A DNA stretch of 64,000 nt, taken from assembly GCA_963575645.1 (NCBI GenBank), contig OY754473.1, positions 6,386,001-6,450,000 on the forward strand, read 5' to 3'. The notes beneath the pieces are model-generated. The model was given only the letters and a program-made list of their open reading frames with translations, made no database searches and was not told the DNA's origin. Origin of the DNA: Xanthostigma xanthostigma (taxonomy: Eukaryota; Arthropoda; Insecta; Raphidioptera; Raphidiidae). Shown here piece after piece: positions 10,214 through 20,572 of this stretch. How positions within the stretch are numbered: position 1 is the stretch's first letter; every line of letters starts with the position of its first letter. A program made the position numbers and the translations under genes.

Positions 10214-11121
10214 TATAATACGTGCCACGGATCTAAAAAGTTCGGAAGCTAGTCACAAACAGCGTCGCAAAGGCACATTTTAGAGCTGACCGCCCGACTA
10301 CCTGCACGGAAATGCGCTCGTCGGTGACTGGCCGTGATCACTCGTTGCCTTTGTCACTTGTCGCTTTCCTGCTTTAAAGTACAGTCGAGTACGCTATTGT
10401 CAAGTTGTTAATGTTACTTTAGTTTTGTTGAGTTGCGAGTTTGTATAGTTTTTCAACAGACTGTACAATCGCAAGCCCGCATTCGCATGTGACTTCCGTG
10501 CCTTTTAGATTCGTGGCGCGTATCATATATATTAATACGCTAAGGTTAAAGATGTTTGCCTCCCTTGTTAGAAAAACCCTCACAACTTCTCCACATAAAT
10601 TTTATACCATTTTAAAGATAATTGCTTGCTCTACTGACATCGACAACTAAAAAATTTATTATTGCTTTTGTTTTTGTAAATTAATTAAAATACAGCAACG
10701 CTGAACAACGTCTGCCATCTGACGGCTTTAATTTTGAAACAACGTCCACACTTCGATCTGTCATCTGACCTTCATATTGTAATACAACAGACACAATACT
10801 GCATACTGCCATCTGACGGCTTTAATTTTGAAACAGCGACCAACGCTGAACAACGTCACAGCAATGCTGCATGATGCCATCTGACGGCTTAGCTCAACGC
10901 TTTTGCTACTTGCGCCTCTATATGACAATTTTAGTAAAATATTTCTTCGATCTGTCATCTGAGCTTCGTATTGTAATAAAACAAAAAGAAGAACGTTATA
11001 AGCAGTGTGCAAAATTAGAAACGAATTGAATACCTGCAATTATATTTAAAAATAATTTAGTAAAGTGATAATTATTATACTTATTTAGTGCGAATAATTC
11101 GCACAGGTCACACTAGTTATA
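10214..11121 (+). mobile_element. MITE-A copy 1, split by a Helitron
   Basis: The left TIR is TATAATACGTGCCACGGATC. The right end reads CGTGGCGCGTA at 10522 and is completed by TTATA at 11117-11121, after the Helitron. Removing the insert restores a mirror-image TIR of about 38 bp. The interior (TCGGTGATTGGCCGTGATC and GTACAGTCGAGTACGC) matches seven other copies in this window. There is no coding sequence. TA or TATA flanks suggest a Tc1/mariner-type MITE. Confidence 0.85.
10523..11116 (+). mobile_element. non-autonomous Helitron-B, copy 1 (full length)
   Basis: It starts with TCATATATATTAATACGC after a host A. It ends with a hairpin (GTGCGAATAATTCGCAC), eight bases, then CTAG before a host T. 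TC start, 3' hairpin and CTAG end, insertion between A and T and no target duplication are Helitron hallmarks. The interior has two copies, 94 bp apart, of a block starting GCCATCTGACGGC. It encodes no Rep/helicase and needs a helper in trans. A minus-strand frame of 92 codons recurs in several copies but is a by-product. Confidence 0.9.
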
Positions 11122-11122
11122 C

Positions 11123-11587
11123 GTATATACTGGATCGAGAACTCGTACAGTCCTAACAAAAATGGTTAAACGACTTATTCATGAATATTGTCTTTTTAAC
11201 CTTGCCTCATATTTGCATAAGTTTGTATCAGAAGTCTCTCTTTATTAATTTATTATGTCTGTACATCGGTTATTAATATATGTAAATATATAATAAACAA
11301 AATATATATACAGTTACAAAATTACCGTGTTACACAATGTTATGTTTTGGTTATGATTATCTTAACACATGAAACATCACTGGTTAATGGATGTCATTTG
11401 ATTTACATATTATCGACACGTGAGAAAAAGAATGTCTTATTCATAAAAGTTTTGATGGAATTTCTGTGTTGGTCGTTTGACTGATAGTTTTAAAGGCTTA
11501 ACAAAATGGTACCCTCGGTGCGCATGATTTTCACTTTAGAACAATGTCCAAAGATTAAATTTCTCCTTAACTCTAACGCAGATGTCT
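11123..11587. other. unassigned stretch
   Basis: AT-rich, with no recognised gene or repeat. Confidence 0.4.
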
Positions 11588-12110
11588 ATTTTTAACTGAC
11601 TTCAAAAAAAGGGGTGATTGTATTTTTTACGATCATAAATAAATAAGCTTTACCAATATTTCGCTAGTGGCTAACGTTACGAAAAATTTATTTTCATCTT
11701 CAGGGCCTCAAATTTAATAAGATGTTCATATTAATATTTTTTAACCCATAATAATATGATCATGTATGTTGTTTTAACAATTTACCACCTTTCGACCAGC
11801 TTGAGGCCCTGAAGATGAAAATAAATTTTTCGAAACGTTGGCCACTAGTGAAACATATGGTAAAGATTATTTATTTATGATCCTCAACCAAAACCTTTCT
11901 TCATCGTAACATTGTTTTTTTTTTTTTGTATGTGTGTCCGTATATATTTTCACCGGCTATGAACCGATTTCGATGTTCCTTGTTTTTATTCGATAGAATA
12001 TATCTCAAAGTTGATCCCATATAAATTTTAGATAATCGGTTCAGCGACTTTTTAGAAAAAAAAATATTTTATACAAAAAACAAAAACAGACTTCAATGCC
12101 TTCTTTTATT
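11588..12110 (+). repeat. AACCGACTTC-type repeat E, diverged copy
   Basis: It begins AACTGACTTCAAAAAAAGG and resumes after the foldback with GTATGTGTGTCCG, a CCGATTTCGATGTTCC-like word and a late ACAGACTTC. This matches the layout of the better copy at 27867-28140, a repeat common in Lepidoptera. It is broken by the foldback at about 11630-11882. Confidence 0.5.
11630..11882. mobile_element. foldback MITE, ~250 bp
   Basis: Arms of about 80 bp are inverted copies: ATAAATAAATAAGCTTTACC at the left, and GGTAAAGATTATTTATTTAT at the right. Inside, AAATTTATTTTCATCTTCAG is mirrored by CTGAAGATGAAAATAAATTT. It lies within repeat E. No coding sequence. Confidence 0.65.
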
Positions 12111-12204
12111 TTGTTTTTGTTTTATTGGTATTTGATATAGATTTTTTTAATAACTAACAGTTTTTGTAGTAAAGATATGCATTTATTTAGTACTGCGATC
12201 ACAG

Positions 12205-12465
12205 ATGTAAAAAAACTAAAACCCGACTACTGAAAAGTATGAAACAAGAAAATATTCTCATCTGAGGATAGCCGTGGTTATAAGCCACCTACCCTAACAA
12301 AACATTACATTTTAACAGTAGTAAGCGATCATAAGCTCTAGGACAAAGTGAATCACGCTATACATCTAGAGGATATATGAGATGGAATACGACCACGGCT
12401 ATCCTCAAATGAGAATATTTTCTTGTTTCATACTTTTCAGTAGTCGGATTTTAGTTTTTGAACTA
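12205..12465. mobile_element. foldback MITE F, copy 1
   Basis: Inverted arms of about 60 bp carry ACTACTGAAAAGTATGAAAC and AAGAAAATATTCTCATC. The same element is present at 35611-35853. Both copies sit in the same host repeat (next entry), but in opposite settings. Confidence 0.7.
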
Positions 12466-12639
12466 ATTTTTTAATTTATTTTTTATTTGATTTCAATTTG
12501 CTCCCCTCTGGAACCAAAATTCAAAAATAAATGTAGCCTATGTTACCCGGGCCATATAATAACGAATCGATTGACACCTTATTTATCAAAACCGGATGAA
12601 TAGTTTAGGCGCTACGGTGGAACAAATACAACATGTATG
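12466..12639 (-). repeat. fragment of the Helitron-associated repeat also at 35470-35610
   Basis: CAATTTGCTCCCCTCTGGAA, TAGCCTATGTTACCCGGGCC and CGAATCGATTGACACCTTAT are the inverse of sequence at 35470-35600. Confidence 0.55.
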
Positions 12640-12905
12640 CATAGACTGCTAAACTGGCACGGTGTTTAAATTTTTTTCTATAAATAATATTTTATTTGAA
12701 TCAATCTTTTTGTTAAAATTATGTTTTTTAACTTTTATATAATTTTTATTTTACCATTATGCAATTTTTTTTATTTCATTTTTATTTTTTCTTTAATAAA
12801 TTATTCTAGTTCTAACTTTGTTGCAATCAAATTGTTTCTCGTACTTTCCTTTAAAAATATTTCCTTAGCGTCCTATTGGACTGGTCCTACGAGCAAAACA
12901 AAACT
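12640..12905 (+). repeat. repeat K, copy 1
   Basis: Matches 26630-26860 in inverse orientation, for example TTGCAATCAAATTGTTTCTC near 12820 and TTTGAATCAATCTTTTTGTT near 12695. Unknown family, strongly T-rich. Confidence 0.55.
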
Positions 12906-13531
12906 CATTAACCCTTCCGCGGTAGTCGGGTAAAAATAAGCACAGTGGCGCCATCTTTCGGTGTGAAAATGAAGAGTCGAAATGTATTTGTATTCGTGTA
13001 AACGAGGCTTTTTAGTATAGATCGTCTGTCTCACGAATAATAAGATATTCTCAAACACCTATAAGTAATGTAGTATGTCATTTCTTAAATATATCGGATT
13101 TAGCGATAACTCTAACGCCATTAAAATGGTTTGCTTGTTGCTTCTGCGACTCTAACCGGCCGCTCATTAATAATATAATCATTTCACGAAACCCGAGTAG
13201 CAAATGGCTACCATATATTTCACGCGCGATGTTATGGCAAACCTGCCTTTTCATTATTATACGCAGTAATAGAACTTTCGACTGTTTATTGCCAAACATA
13301 TTTTTTATTTAAAAACAAAAAAAATGTTTATTCATAATCAAGGAATTTCTAATATTTATAAACAAAATTTTATGATCCTATAAATTAGTATAGACGCTGA
13401 TGATCTCAGCTGTTGAGCGTCTATAATTCACAATCTCTCTGTCTATAAATTAGAAATTGATTTAATTCAAAATTTTAATTTTAAAGGTGTCAATTTTGAC
13501 TATTTTTATGTGTTAAAAATACCATTTGCAC
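12906..13531. other. unassigned stretch
   Basis: A short imperfect hairpin TAGACGCTGATGATCTCAGC...GAGCGTCTA (about 13389-13423) is related to 28915-28950. No gene recognised. Confidence 0.35.
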
Positions 13532-13547
13532 TAATTTTATAAACTAA

Positions 13548-13947
13548 TAATAATAATGCGTTTAACTTCCGTTAGACGCCATTCGCACCATTACTATTTT
13601 TTTTCTACCACACTTCCCGTTATTGTCTACAATTTTTAAACTTCAACTTAATTAATAGCAATGGGCGAATGAAGGAATTTTTAGAAAATTAGGATAAGAT
13701 AGACAAATTTTGAGCATAGGACAGGTAATCAGCCATGGCTTTGAATAAGGAACCATCTCGATATTTATCTGAAGTTATTGAAGGAAACCATGGAAAACCT
13801 CAACAAGATGGCCGGTACAGGAATTACCGTTTCTCGGCGAGAGGCAGTAGGAAAAAGCCCTAGTCACATCTGCTCCCGCCGGTATTCGAACCCGGTATCT
13901 CCCGAATGCGAGTCTAGTGCTCTCACCGTTACGCCACCTCGCTCGGT
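13548..13947 (-). mobile_element. tRNA-derived SINE-C, copy 2
   Basis: Same structure as copy 1: minus-strand A-box region near 13925, B box GGTTCGAATACC (one change from GGTTCGAATCC), body, and short ATT tail. Perfect 16-bp target duplication TAATTTTATAAACTAA at 13532-13547 and 13948-13963. Confidence 0.85.
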
Positions 13948-13963
13948 TAATTTTATAAACTAA

Positions 13964-14929
13964 CTAGAAGTACCTACCTATTTATTTTAAAGTTTAGTCA
14001 GATATGATTAATCCAAACAACAATAAATTATAGATATAGATAAGTATACAGATACAGTAAATAAAGGGTTGACTTCTTCATTGAGCATTAAAGTCTTTGT
14101 GCTTTTTATATACGTGACTAAAAAAAATTGTTTTTTAAAACTTCCCGGGAAATAAATGACATTCACACATTAAAATTGACGTGATACGTTTAGGTTGGTG
14201 TCTTGCTTGAACGTTGAAGTCTCCAAACATTTAATTATTTTATTCATCCAATGAGGTATCGGGAAAATAACTATTAACTCTTTAACTTTAAGTACGGGGA
14301 AACAGTCCATTTCTGCACGATATATAGGAATAAAATTTATTTTTGTTGGTTTCGAACGATTATGTTGTCTTTTATTGACCTTTAAGAAGAGTTCTTAGGC
14401 CACCTTTGCGCTAATGTATATTAATTTACCTACACCGTTGTTGATGGAACGTCTACACCATTTTGTTTGTTAAAAAGAATTTAAATATGCAACATGCTCA
14501 ACGATCTTTGAAATTTTCCGTTCTTTATGAAGATATAATTTTTACACAAATGTCAGCATGTTCGATCATAAGTTGTGTTGTCTCGTGAGAAATACGCTTT
14601 TCGTTAGGGTAAAGCTGTCCAATCAACACTACAATATATACTCAAGTCAGTTTTGAAATGTAACTAACACCGGAGCCGGAGATGTTATCCATTTTGAATT
14701 AAATAAAGTGCCGTTCTTTATTAAATTACACTTCAGAACTGTATTTTATGACGATTGTTTCGAATAACACAATGGCTTCGTCAGACAAAGGTTTTTTTCT
14801 GTATTGTTGTGCAGATATATGAAATGCGCTGTTCAGTATAAGTAATATTACATATTAATATGTAATTTTTGCATATCCACTGTAATCTTTACGTAGGTAT
14901 AGACATATTTGTACCAATAAACAGACGCT
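13964..14929. other. unassigned stretch
   Basis: Nearly 1 kb of AT-rich DNA with no repeat family, gene or terminal repeat that I recognise. Confidence 0.4.
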
Positions 14930-14931
14930 TG

Positions 14932-15215
14932 TAACTTACAATAAAAATTACAGTAAAATTACATACTCATCAACTATGGCAGTTCTTAAATTTCATACGT
15001 TATTATTTGATGAAGTAATTTTACATGAATAATGCTTTATACTTACTGAAATTTTACCCAGGTATTTATTGACTTTGTGTTTATGAACAGCTACTTGTAA
15101 CGTATATTAAAGATTACAGTATAATTACATAGTCGTGTAATATAACAGTTCTTAAATTTCATAAGTTTTTATTTTCTGATGTTATTTTACATAAATAATG
15201 CGTACTTAGTTACTA
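14932..15215. repeat. 156-bp tandem duplication, diverged
   Basis: Two copies share CTTGTAAC, ATTACAGTA(A/T)AATTACATA, AGTTCTTAAATTTCATA and TTTTACAT(G/A)AATAATGC. The AGTTCTTAAATTTCAT word lies at 14991 and 15147. No coding sequence. Confidence 0.6.
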
Positions 15216-15536
15216 TTTTTTTTCTTATACTAACTGATCAACGAATTGCTTGAAGAGGGATGAGGGAATAAGTACATTGATGTGACAGCAAATATTTTTA
15301 CAGTATATTTTAGTGCAGAGTCCGGAGGGGCACCTCTCCCTCGTCAGTTAATATGTACCTACAAACAATTTGATGATTGTGTACATATTTAACAGAGGTA
15401 ATGTTGCGCATGCGCCGTTTGTGTGTGTTTGTTTTGTTTCTTGATGTGTTCAATTGACATTGGCATCGACCGCCCAGGAGTTGCTATATTGATGATCCAT
15501 GCTTGAAAAATAATCGCTTATGGCCCATGGACTTTT
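15216..15536. other. unassigned stretch
   Basis: No recognised gene or repeat. Confidence 0.35.
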
Positions 15537-15704
15537 ACTATTCCAACCCACAAGTGGGGAATGGTACTAGTTTAGGTCAAAAATCACTTTTCAATAATTT
15601 TACAATATCTTTTCGTTACGAGGTCCCCCGAATCAAAACACGTATTTTTGGAAAAACTCTGTACGTCTGTTTGTCTGTGAACACGATACTTCGGTTCTTT
15701 CCGC
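15537..15704 (+). repeat. repeat J, copy 3 (partial)
   Basis: Starts ATTCCAACCCACAAGTGGGG and proceeds to GTGAACACGATAC, after which the 132-bp tandem array begins. It is the 5' half of repeat J. Confidence 0.65.
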
Positions 15705-16364
15705 CTGTTTTCGCCATATATAGTTATCAAAGCTATTTAACTTCTAGTAAGCCATGTACGTGTGTGCGTTACCCAGTAGCTGACGCCATATTGGTTCATG
15801 AGACAGATATCGGTCCACCGCTACGATCGAGCCGGGTCCTGTTTTCGCCATATAGTTACCAAAGTTGTTTAACTTCAAGTAAGCCATGGACGTGTGTGCG
15901 TTACCCAGTAGCTGACGCCATATTGGTTCATGAGACAGATATCGGTTCACCGCTACGATCGAGCTGGGTCCTGTTTTCGCTATATAGTTACCAAAGTTGT
16001 TTAACTTCAAGTAAGCCTTGGACGTGTGTGCGTTACCCAGTAGCTGACGCCATATTGGTTCATGAGACAGATATCGGTCCACCGCTACGATCGAGCTGGG
16101 TCCTGTTTTCGCCATATAGTTACCAAAGCTGTTTAACTTCAAGTAAGCCATGGACGTGTGTGCGTTACCCAGTAGCTGACGCCATATTGGTTCATGATAC
16201 AGATATCGGTCCACCGCTATGATCGAGCTGGGTCCTGTTTTCGCCATATAGTTACCAAAGTTGTTTAACTTCAAGTAAGCCATGGACGTGTGTGCGTTAC
16301 CCAGTAGCTGACGCCATATTGGTTCATGAGACAGATATCGGTCCACCGCTACGATCGAGCCGGG
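15705..16364. repeat. 132-bp tandem repeat, five copies
   Basis: The word CTGTTTTCGC marks unit starts at 15705, 15839, 15971, 16103 and 16235, giving exact 132-bp spacing after a slightly longer first unit. Units are nearly identical. Because 132 is divisible by three and the unit has no stop in one frame on each strand, it gives long open frames on both strands (239 codons plus, 229 minus). These reflect the periodicity and are not evidence of a protein. Confidence 0.9.
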
Positions 16365-16709
16365 TCTCCTGGTTACAGACTTTGTGATTTCAACTGTACA
16401 ATTGGGGTTATATCCTGTTGAAATAAAGTACATTTTAGTGACAAATTATTTAATGCGTCAACTTTTTACTTGTCAGTAAGACATCAACATTTTTTAGCGT
16501 TTTTAATTATGCAAATTAAAATTCTGCGTAGAGATTAATGAAAAGTCTTGTAAAGGCTGATGAAATTTAATGAATTTTTTACATGTCAAATCTATTTAAT
16601 GTAGATAGAAATAGAAATGCTAATAACATTCTATGTGGCAGTTTGGCTTATGGTTTGTATGACACGTTAGCTCCCTTCAAGAAATTTATTTCCGAACTGC
16701 AGTGAGTCA
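16365..16709. other. unassigned stretch
   Basis: No recognised gene or repeat. Confidence 0.35.
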
Positions 16710-16717
16710 GTACTGAC

Positions 16718-17242
16718 CAGCGTTGCCAGTTTTTTTTTTTCCAAGTCGTGATTTTGGAACTCTTTGAGTGAAAACAGCGGGATTCTTTCGTCGAAAGCGG
16801 GACATAGTAAAAAAACGTATATAATCAGAAGTTTTCAAATAGGTACCTGTTTATCTTCTTATTTGAATTAAAATTTCGTTTACGTGACAATAGATAGCAA
16901 AAATAGCCATAGAAAATGTATTTTAATAAAAATATAATATTTTAATTCAGATTTACCCTATCGTTAAATAGTTGAGTCTTCAGAATAAAAAAAAAAAAAC
17001 AAATCAAAATCAAAAAAGTTTTATTCATTAGAAAAATATGGCGTTTCAAACAATAGTCTGTGGAGTGAGTGTTACAAATTGCAACTTACAATAAGAGAAT
17101 AATTATTTATAAGAATTACTTATTCATGATATTTCTGAGAAGATTTAACTTCTTTTAAATTTATCCCCGAAAAGCGGGACTGAGCCTGTCCCGCACGGGA
17201 CATTTAATTTTGATTTAAAAATCGGGACGTCTGGCAACTCTG
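16718..17242. mobile_element. hAT non-autonomous element
   Basis: Ends CAGCGTTGCCAG and CTGGCAACTCTG are inverted copies. An exact 8-bp target duplication GTACTGAC flanks it (16710-16717 and 17243-17250), typical of hAT. Subterminal words GCGGGACATAG and CGGGACTGAGCC are also roughly inverted. No transposase. Confidence 0.85.
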
Positions 17243-17251
17243 GTACTGACT

Positions 17252-17500
17252 TAAGGCCGCTTCACACGAGGCTGGTTTTGCCACTGCTGGGACTCCTGCT
17301 GGCCGGCAGGCTGACTACGGGGACATGGCATGTAACTACTTGCTCACGTGCTGGATTACTAGATGGATTTTAAAATTAGAACCGGGGCTATTTTTCTTGA
17401 GTGTTTTGAGCTTGTTTTGAGTAAGAAGCAATCAGGAAACAGTTTTTTGTCTCGTGGGTGCCACAGATAAACGTTCACAAACCAACATGGCGTCGCGGAT
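17252..17500 (+). mobile_element. repeat L, copy 2 (left part)
   Basis: The left terminus is GGCCGCTTCACACGAGGCTG, with an interior like copies 1 and 3 (AATCAGGAAACAG; CCAACATGGCGTC). The right terminus is missing; N units follow directly. Confidence 0.55.
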
Positions 17501-17667
17501 ACCGTGTCTTATAAAAAAGCACGCTGAATCGATAAGGTCTAAGCGCAAATTCGTATGTCTATTTGTTTAGACGCTATTTTAAAAAAAACGAGAAGTATGT
17601 TCTACTGTGCGATCGGCGAAAGAAGACCGGTGGGGAAAGGGCAAGAAGTCGCTGATGTGTTCCCAAA

Positions 17668-17826
17668 TTATCGGAATTCATAGGCGGCGCATAGCAATGC
17701 ATGCAAACAATGTATATCTTTAAATTTTAAGGCATTATTTTGAGCCTCTAACTCGCACAATTTAATTACATTCGCTATGACCTCCCTAGCGCCACTTCTA
17801 ACTGTTTTTCCCTTTTTACTTTCCAT
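17668..17826 (-). pseudogene. possible transposase N-terminal remnant
   Basis: An open frame of 52 codons starting ATGGAAAGT encodes MESKKGKTVRSGAREVIANV, followed by a short helical stretch with CELEAQNNA. The GK.(V/L)RS.AREV(I/V).NV pattern resembles the N-terminus of a group of insect IS630/Tc1-like proteins, in which it precedes a helix-turn-helix. Only about 50 residues remain before TAA at 17668, with no DDE domain. The family link is from memory of the motif and is uncertain. The frame could also start ten codons upstream (17850). Confidence 0.35.
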
Positions 17827-18411
17827 TTTGATGATATTCAGACAACACATCTCAACTTAGTCCGTGGACGCACGCCTATGTACTGTCTGGTGTATGATTT
17901 TTTTGTACTGTTAGCAAGTGTCGCTGTATAGTCGTACGGCTATAGCAATAGTACAATTATCGCGATAACACAATTGTTAAACGTTTGGTCGACTGGACTC
18001 CCTTATTGCATAGAAGCGGTTCCAGGATCATTTACCTTTTACTAATATTATGTAATATAAAATACATGTGCGCTCTTCTGCAATAAGGTCATAGGACTAC
18101 ATTCCATAGACCGGTCTTCTTTTAAAAATCCAACAGTATGTTGTTCACAAACGACTTACAACTGAGGTTATTTTTATAGAAAAAATCACGCTGAATCGAT
18201 TCCGAACACTCCCGCATCTGTATCATTTGTTGTTTAGGAGTTACGGCGTTCTTAAGTTTTTCCTAAATAATATAGGTAAATAAACGCTCATATCTTTGAA
18301 ACTAAAGATGACTTTTTCTATTAATTCGGTTAATATAGAACGGGCCAAAAATCGTTTAGTGTCTTAAAAAGTTGCAGATTTGCAAAACGCGTAAAAACAT
18401 GAGAAGATTTA

Positions 18412-18733
18412 AGTAAATAAAATTGTCGACCAATTTTTCTCAGACCGAACGATATATTGACAAAAAATGATAAAATTACAAATCAATAAAACACAAGATG
18501 ACGTTTCAATCCGGATTTGGATCTTCTTCAGAAATATCTAAAAAATATAAAAATTAATTAATATTAAGTTATTTATTAACTAATCGATTGTACGTAAAAT
18601 TGAAAGTTTGAAAGATTAAAAAATAATGAAAAATTATTATTATTATTTTTTGTCAATATATCGTTCGGTCTGAGAAAAATTGGTCGACAATTTTATTTAC
18701 TTGAAGAGTTCTATTCAGACGTTAATCAAAGAT
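18412..18733 (+). mobile_element. foldback D, copy 2, with 13-bp flanking duplication
   Basis: Arms around GTCGACCAATTTTTCTCAGA and its inverse enclose a loop containing CCGGATTTGGATCTTCTTCA. The right end extends to CAGACGTTAATCAAAGAT, which the left end lacks. A perfect 13-bp direct repeat, ATGAGAAGATTTA, lies at 18399-18411 and 18734-18746. No coding sequence and no Pol III boxes. The long duplication is more like retroposition than like a cut-and-paste MITE. Confidence 0.65.
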
Positions 18734-19205
18734 ATGAGAAGATTTACCATATTTGGAGAAATATAAAATATATCAGATTTGCTTGATATTACCGTCTTAT
18801 AGAAAAAAGTACACTGAATCGATTAGGCCTAAGCGCACATTCGTATCTCTATTAGTTTAGACGCTATGACGCTTTAAATTGTATAAAAATTTAAACAGTT
18901 TAAATTGGCTATATTATCTCCGAAACCAAAAGAGATACAAGGTTACGGGTGATCGGAATCGGTTCAGAATGACTTTTTCTATAAGTATGCATGATATCAA
19001 ACGAATTTATTTTTCAAAATTTTTTCAATTTTGTAAGAAGGGTCCTCCCTTCTTACTTTTTCCGTTTTTAGAAAAACTCAAAAATCTGTGACATATTGTT
19101 CATAAACGACTTACAACTGAGGTTATTCTTATAGAAAAAATTACGCTGAATCGATTCCGACCACTCCCACATCTGTATCGTTCGTCGTTTAGGAGTTACG
19201 TTCAA

Positions 19206-19684
19206 TTAATATTCTTGACAAGACAACAGACACGTTCTGCAAAACCCATCTACAAAACAAGCTTGTAATAATACTTTTGTCAATACAGTAGCGACATTAT
19301 TTTGGGCGGATTTGTTTTAAATTATTTTTTTTAATTTTATGCGTACAAAGTGCAAGCATTGATAATAATTATTATTATTTACAGGCATTGTGTGAGTTGT
19401 GTTTAATTTTATTTATAATCCATATTTATACGAATGTCCGGTAGCAGTTTGCTTGTCTGTCAAATGTTACCGTGAACTGACAAACGGTCGGCTTTATATC
19501 TGCTTTCCTACGGTAATAATATGACAGATAAAGTCAGCCACACACCTTATATATAATTATACAGGATGCTACATTAGAGCAGTTATAAGGGCCAGTGGTC
19601 CCGGCCTAAATTTGTTATAGTATTATCAGAATAGTGTAGAAGCTAATTGCTTATAGAAGTCGAAATAGTAAGTTATCATAGATA
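19206..19684. other. unassigned stretch
   Basis: About 19215-19265 (GACAACAGACACGTT, CTACAAAACAAGCTTG) resembles an interior piece of repeat L at 27673-27750. Otherwise nothing is recognised. Confidence 0.4.
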
Positions 19685-20037
19685 TCTATACTAATATACA
19701 AAGCTGAAGAGTTTGTTTGTTTGGTTGAACGCGCTAATCTCAGGAATTACTGGTTCGAATTGAAAAAACATTTTTTTGTTGGATAGCCCATTTTTCGAGG
19801 AAGACTATAGGCTATATAATATCACGCTACGACCAACAGGAGCGGAGCATCAATGAAAAATGTTGCAAAATAACTCAAAATTTGTTCGTCCGACAAAAAC
19901 TTTTGAACGGTAACTCCGATCATCATGAAATTTGGACACAACATTCATCTCGATAAACTAACATGAATGTGCGTACTCATGCCCCCCCTTCCCCATTCGT
20001 TCTTTTACACCCGGGTGAAACCGGGCGGGACCGCTAG
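19685..20037 (+). mobile_element. non-autonomous Helitron-A, short form without tRNA
   Basis: Starts TCTATACTAATATACAAAGC after a host A. Ends with hairpin CCCGGGTGAAACCGGG, then CGGGACCG and CTAG before T. The interior contains TTTTTGTTGGATAGCCCATT and TTGAACGGTAACTCCGATC, shared with the copies at 33696, 41903 and 58032. It lacks the roughly 490-bp central part with the tRNA-like sequence. The junction is at CGACAAA, a word present at both edges of that part in the 33.7-kb copy. Confidence 0.85.
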
Positions 20038-20054
20038 TCTCCTATATGTACCCA

Positions 20055-20431
20055 CAGTGTAAACTCCATTTAACGTCACTCGATAAACTCCTTAAAACGT
20101 CGAAATTACTTAACTCTATTTGGTTTATCTTGTTGCTCATACAATGATACACTCTAAATAACGACACTCCTACTCTAAATAACTCCAACAATACGTCATC
20201 ATTAAGCAATAAATAGTACTTGTTTGTTATTTTGTTGCTTTGTTGTCGGCATCATGCGTACCGAAAATTCTAAGAAATTCGTTATTTTGTTTTTTGGGAT
20301 TATCTTTTATAGAGCTCAGCTGTTTGTTGTTACATATGAGTAAATTATTTCTTCTCTCCGTTTAACGACAACTCTCAATAACGCCATAAAGTGCACAATC
20401 CTTTGAGTGTCGCTATATAGAGTTTACACTG
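20055..20431. mobile_element. pogo-like MITE
   Basis: Inverted ends CAGTGTAAACTC and GAGTTTACACTG, with TA on the right flank. Subterminal words such as CTCTAAATAACGACACTC and TTTAACGACAACTC repeat, as in Tigger/pogo-type MITEs. No coding sequence. Confidence 0.7.
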
Positions 20432-20572
20432 TATGTTCTATTTTTTAGTACAAAAATGTTTTTACCGGTTTTCAAACATAAATGATCAATAAATAACCCG
20501 CCATTTTTATTTTAAATATTAACCCTTAAAAAGTTCCTAAAAATACGTTCATTTTAAATAGGTATAATACGC

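Larger units (their letters stand above)
17505..19205. repeat. mosaic of repeat N units
   Basis: Units of about 75 bp share TATAGAAAAAA, then CACGCTGAATCGATT. They occur on the plus strand near 17506, 18176, 18797 and 19127, and on the minus strand near 18913-18985. Two of them continue CCTAAGCGCA...TTTAGACGCTA. The other two continue ACTCCC(G/A)CATCTGTATC and TTTAGGAGTTACG. The class is unknown; no coding sequence is associated, apart from the fragment at 17668-17826 between units. Confidence 0.5.

Noticed and set aside
10761-11039. 92-codon minus frame also present near 44282 and 51893
   Set aside because: It recurs because it lies inside Helitron-B copies, overlaps the Helitron terminal half and is disrupted in other copies; no family resemblance.
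15503-16433. Long open frames of 239 (plus) and 229 (minus) codons
   Set aside because: They follow from a 132-bp (3n) tandem repeat; both strands are open over the same DNA and neither shows protein-like composition beyond the repeat.
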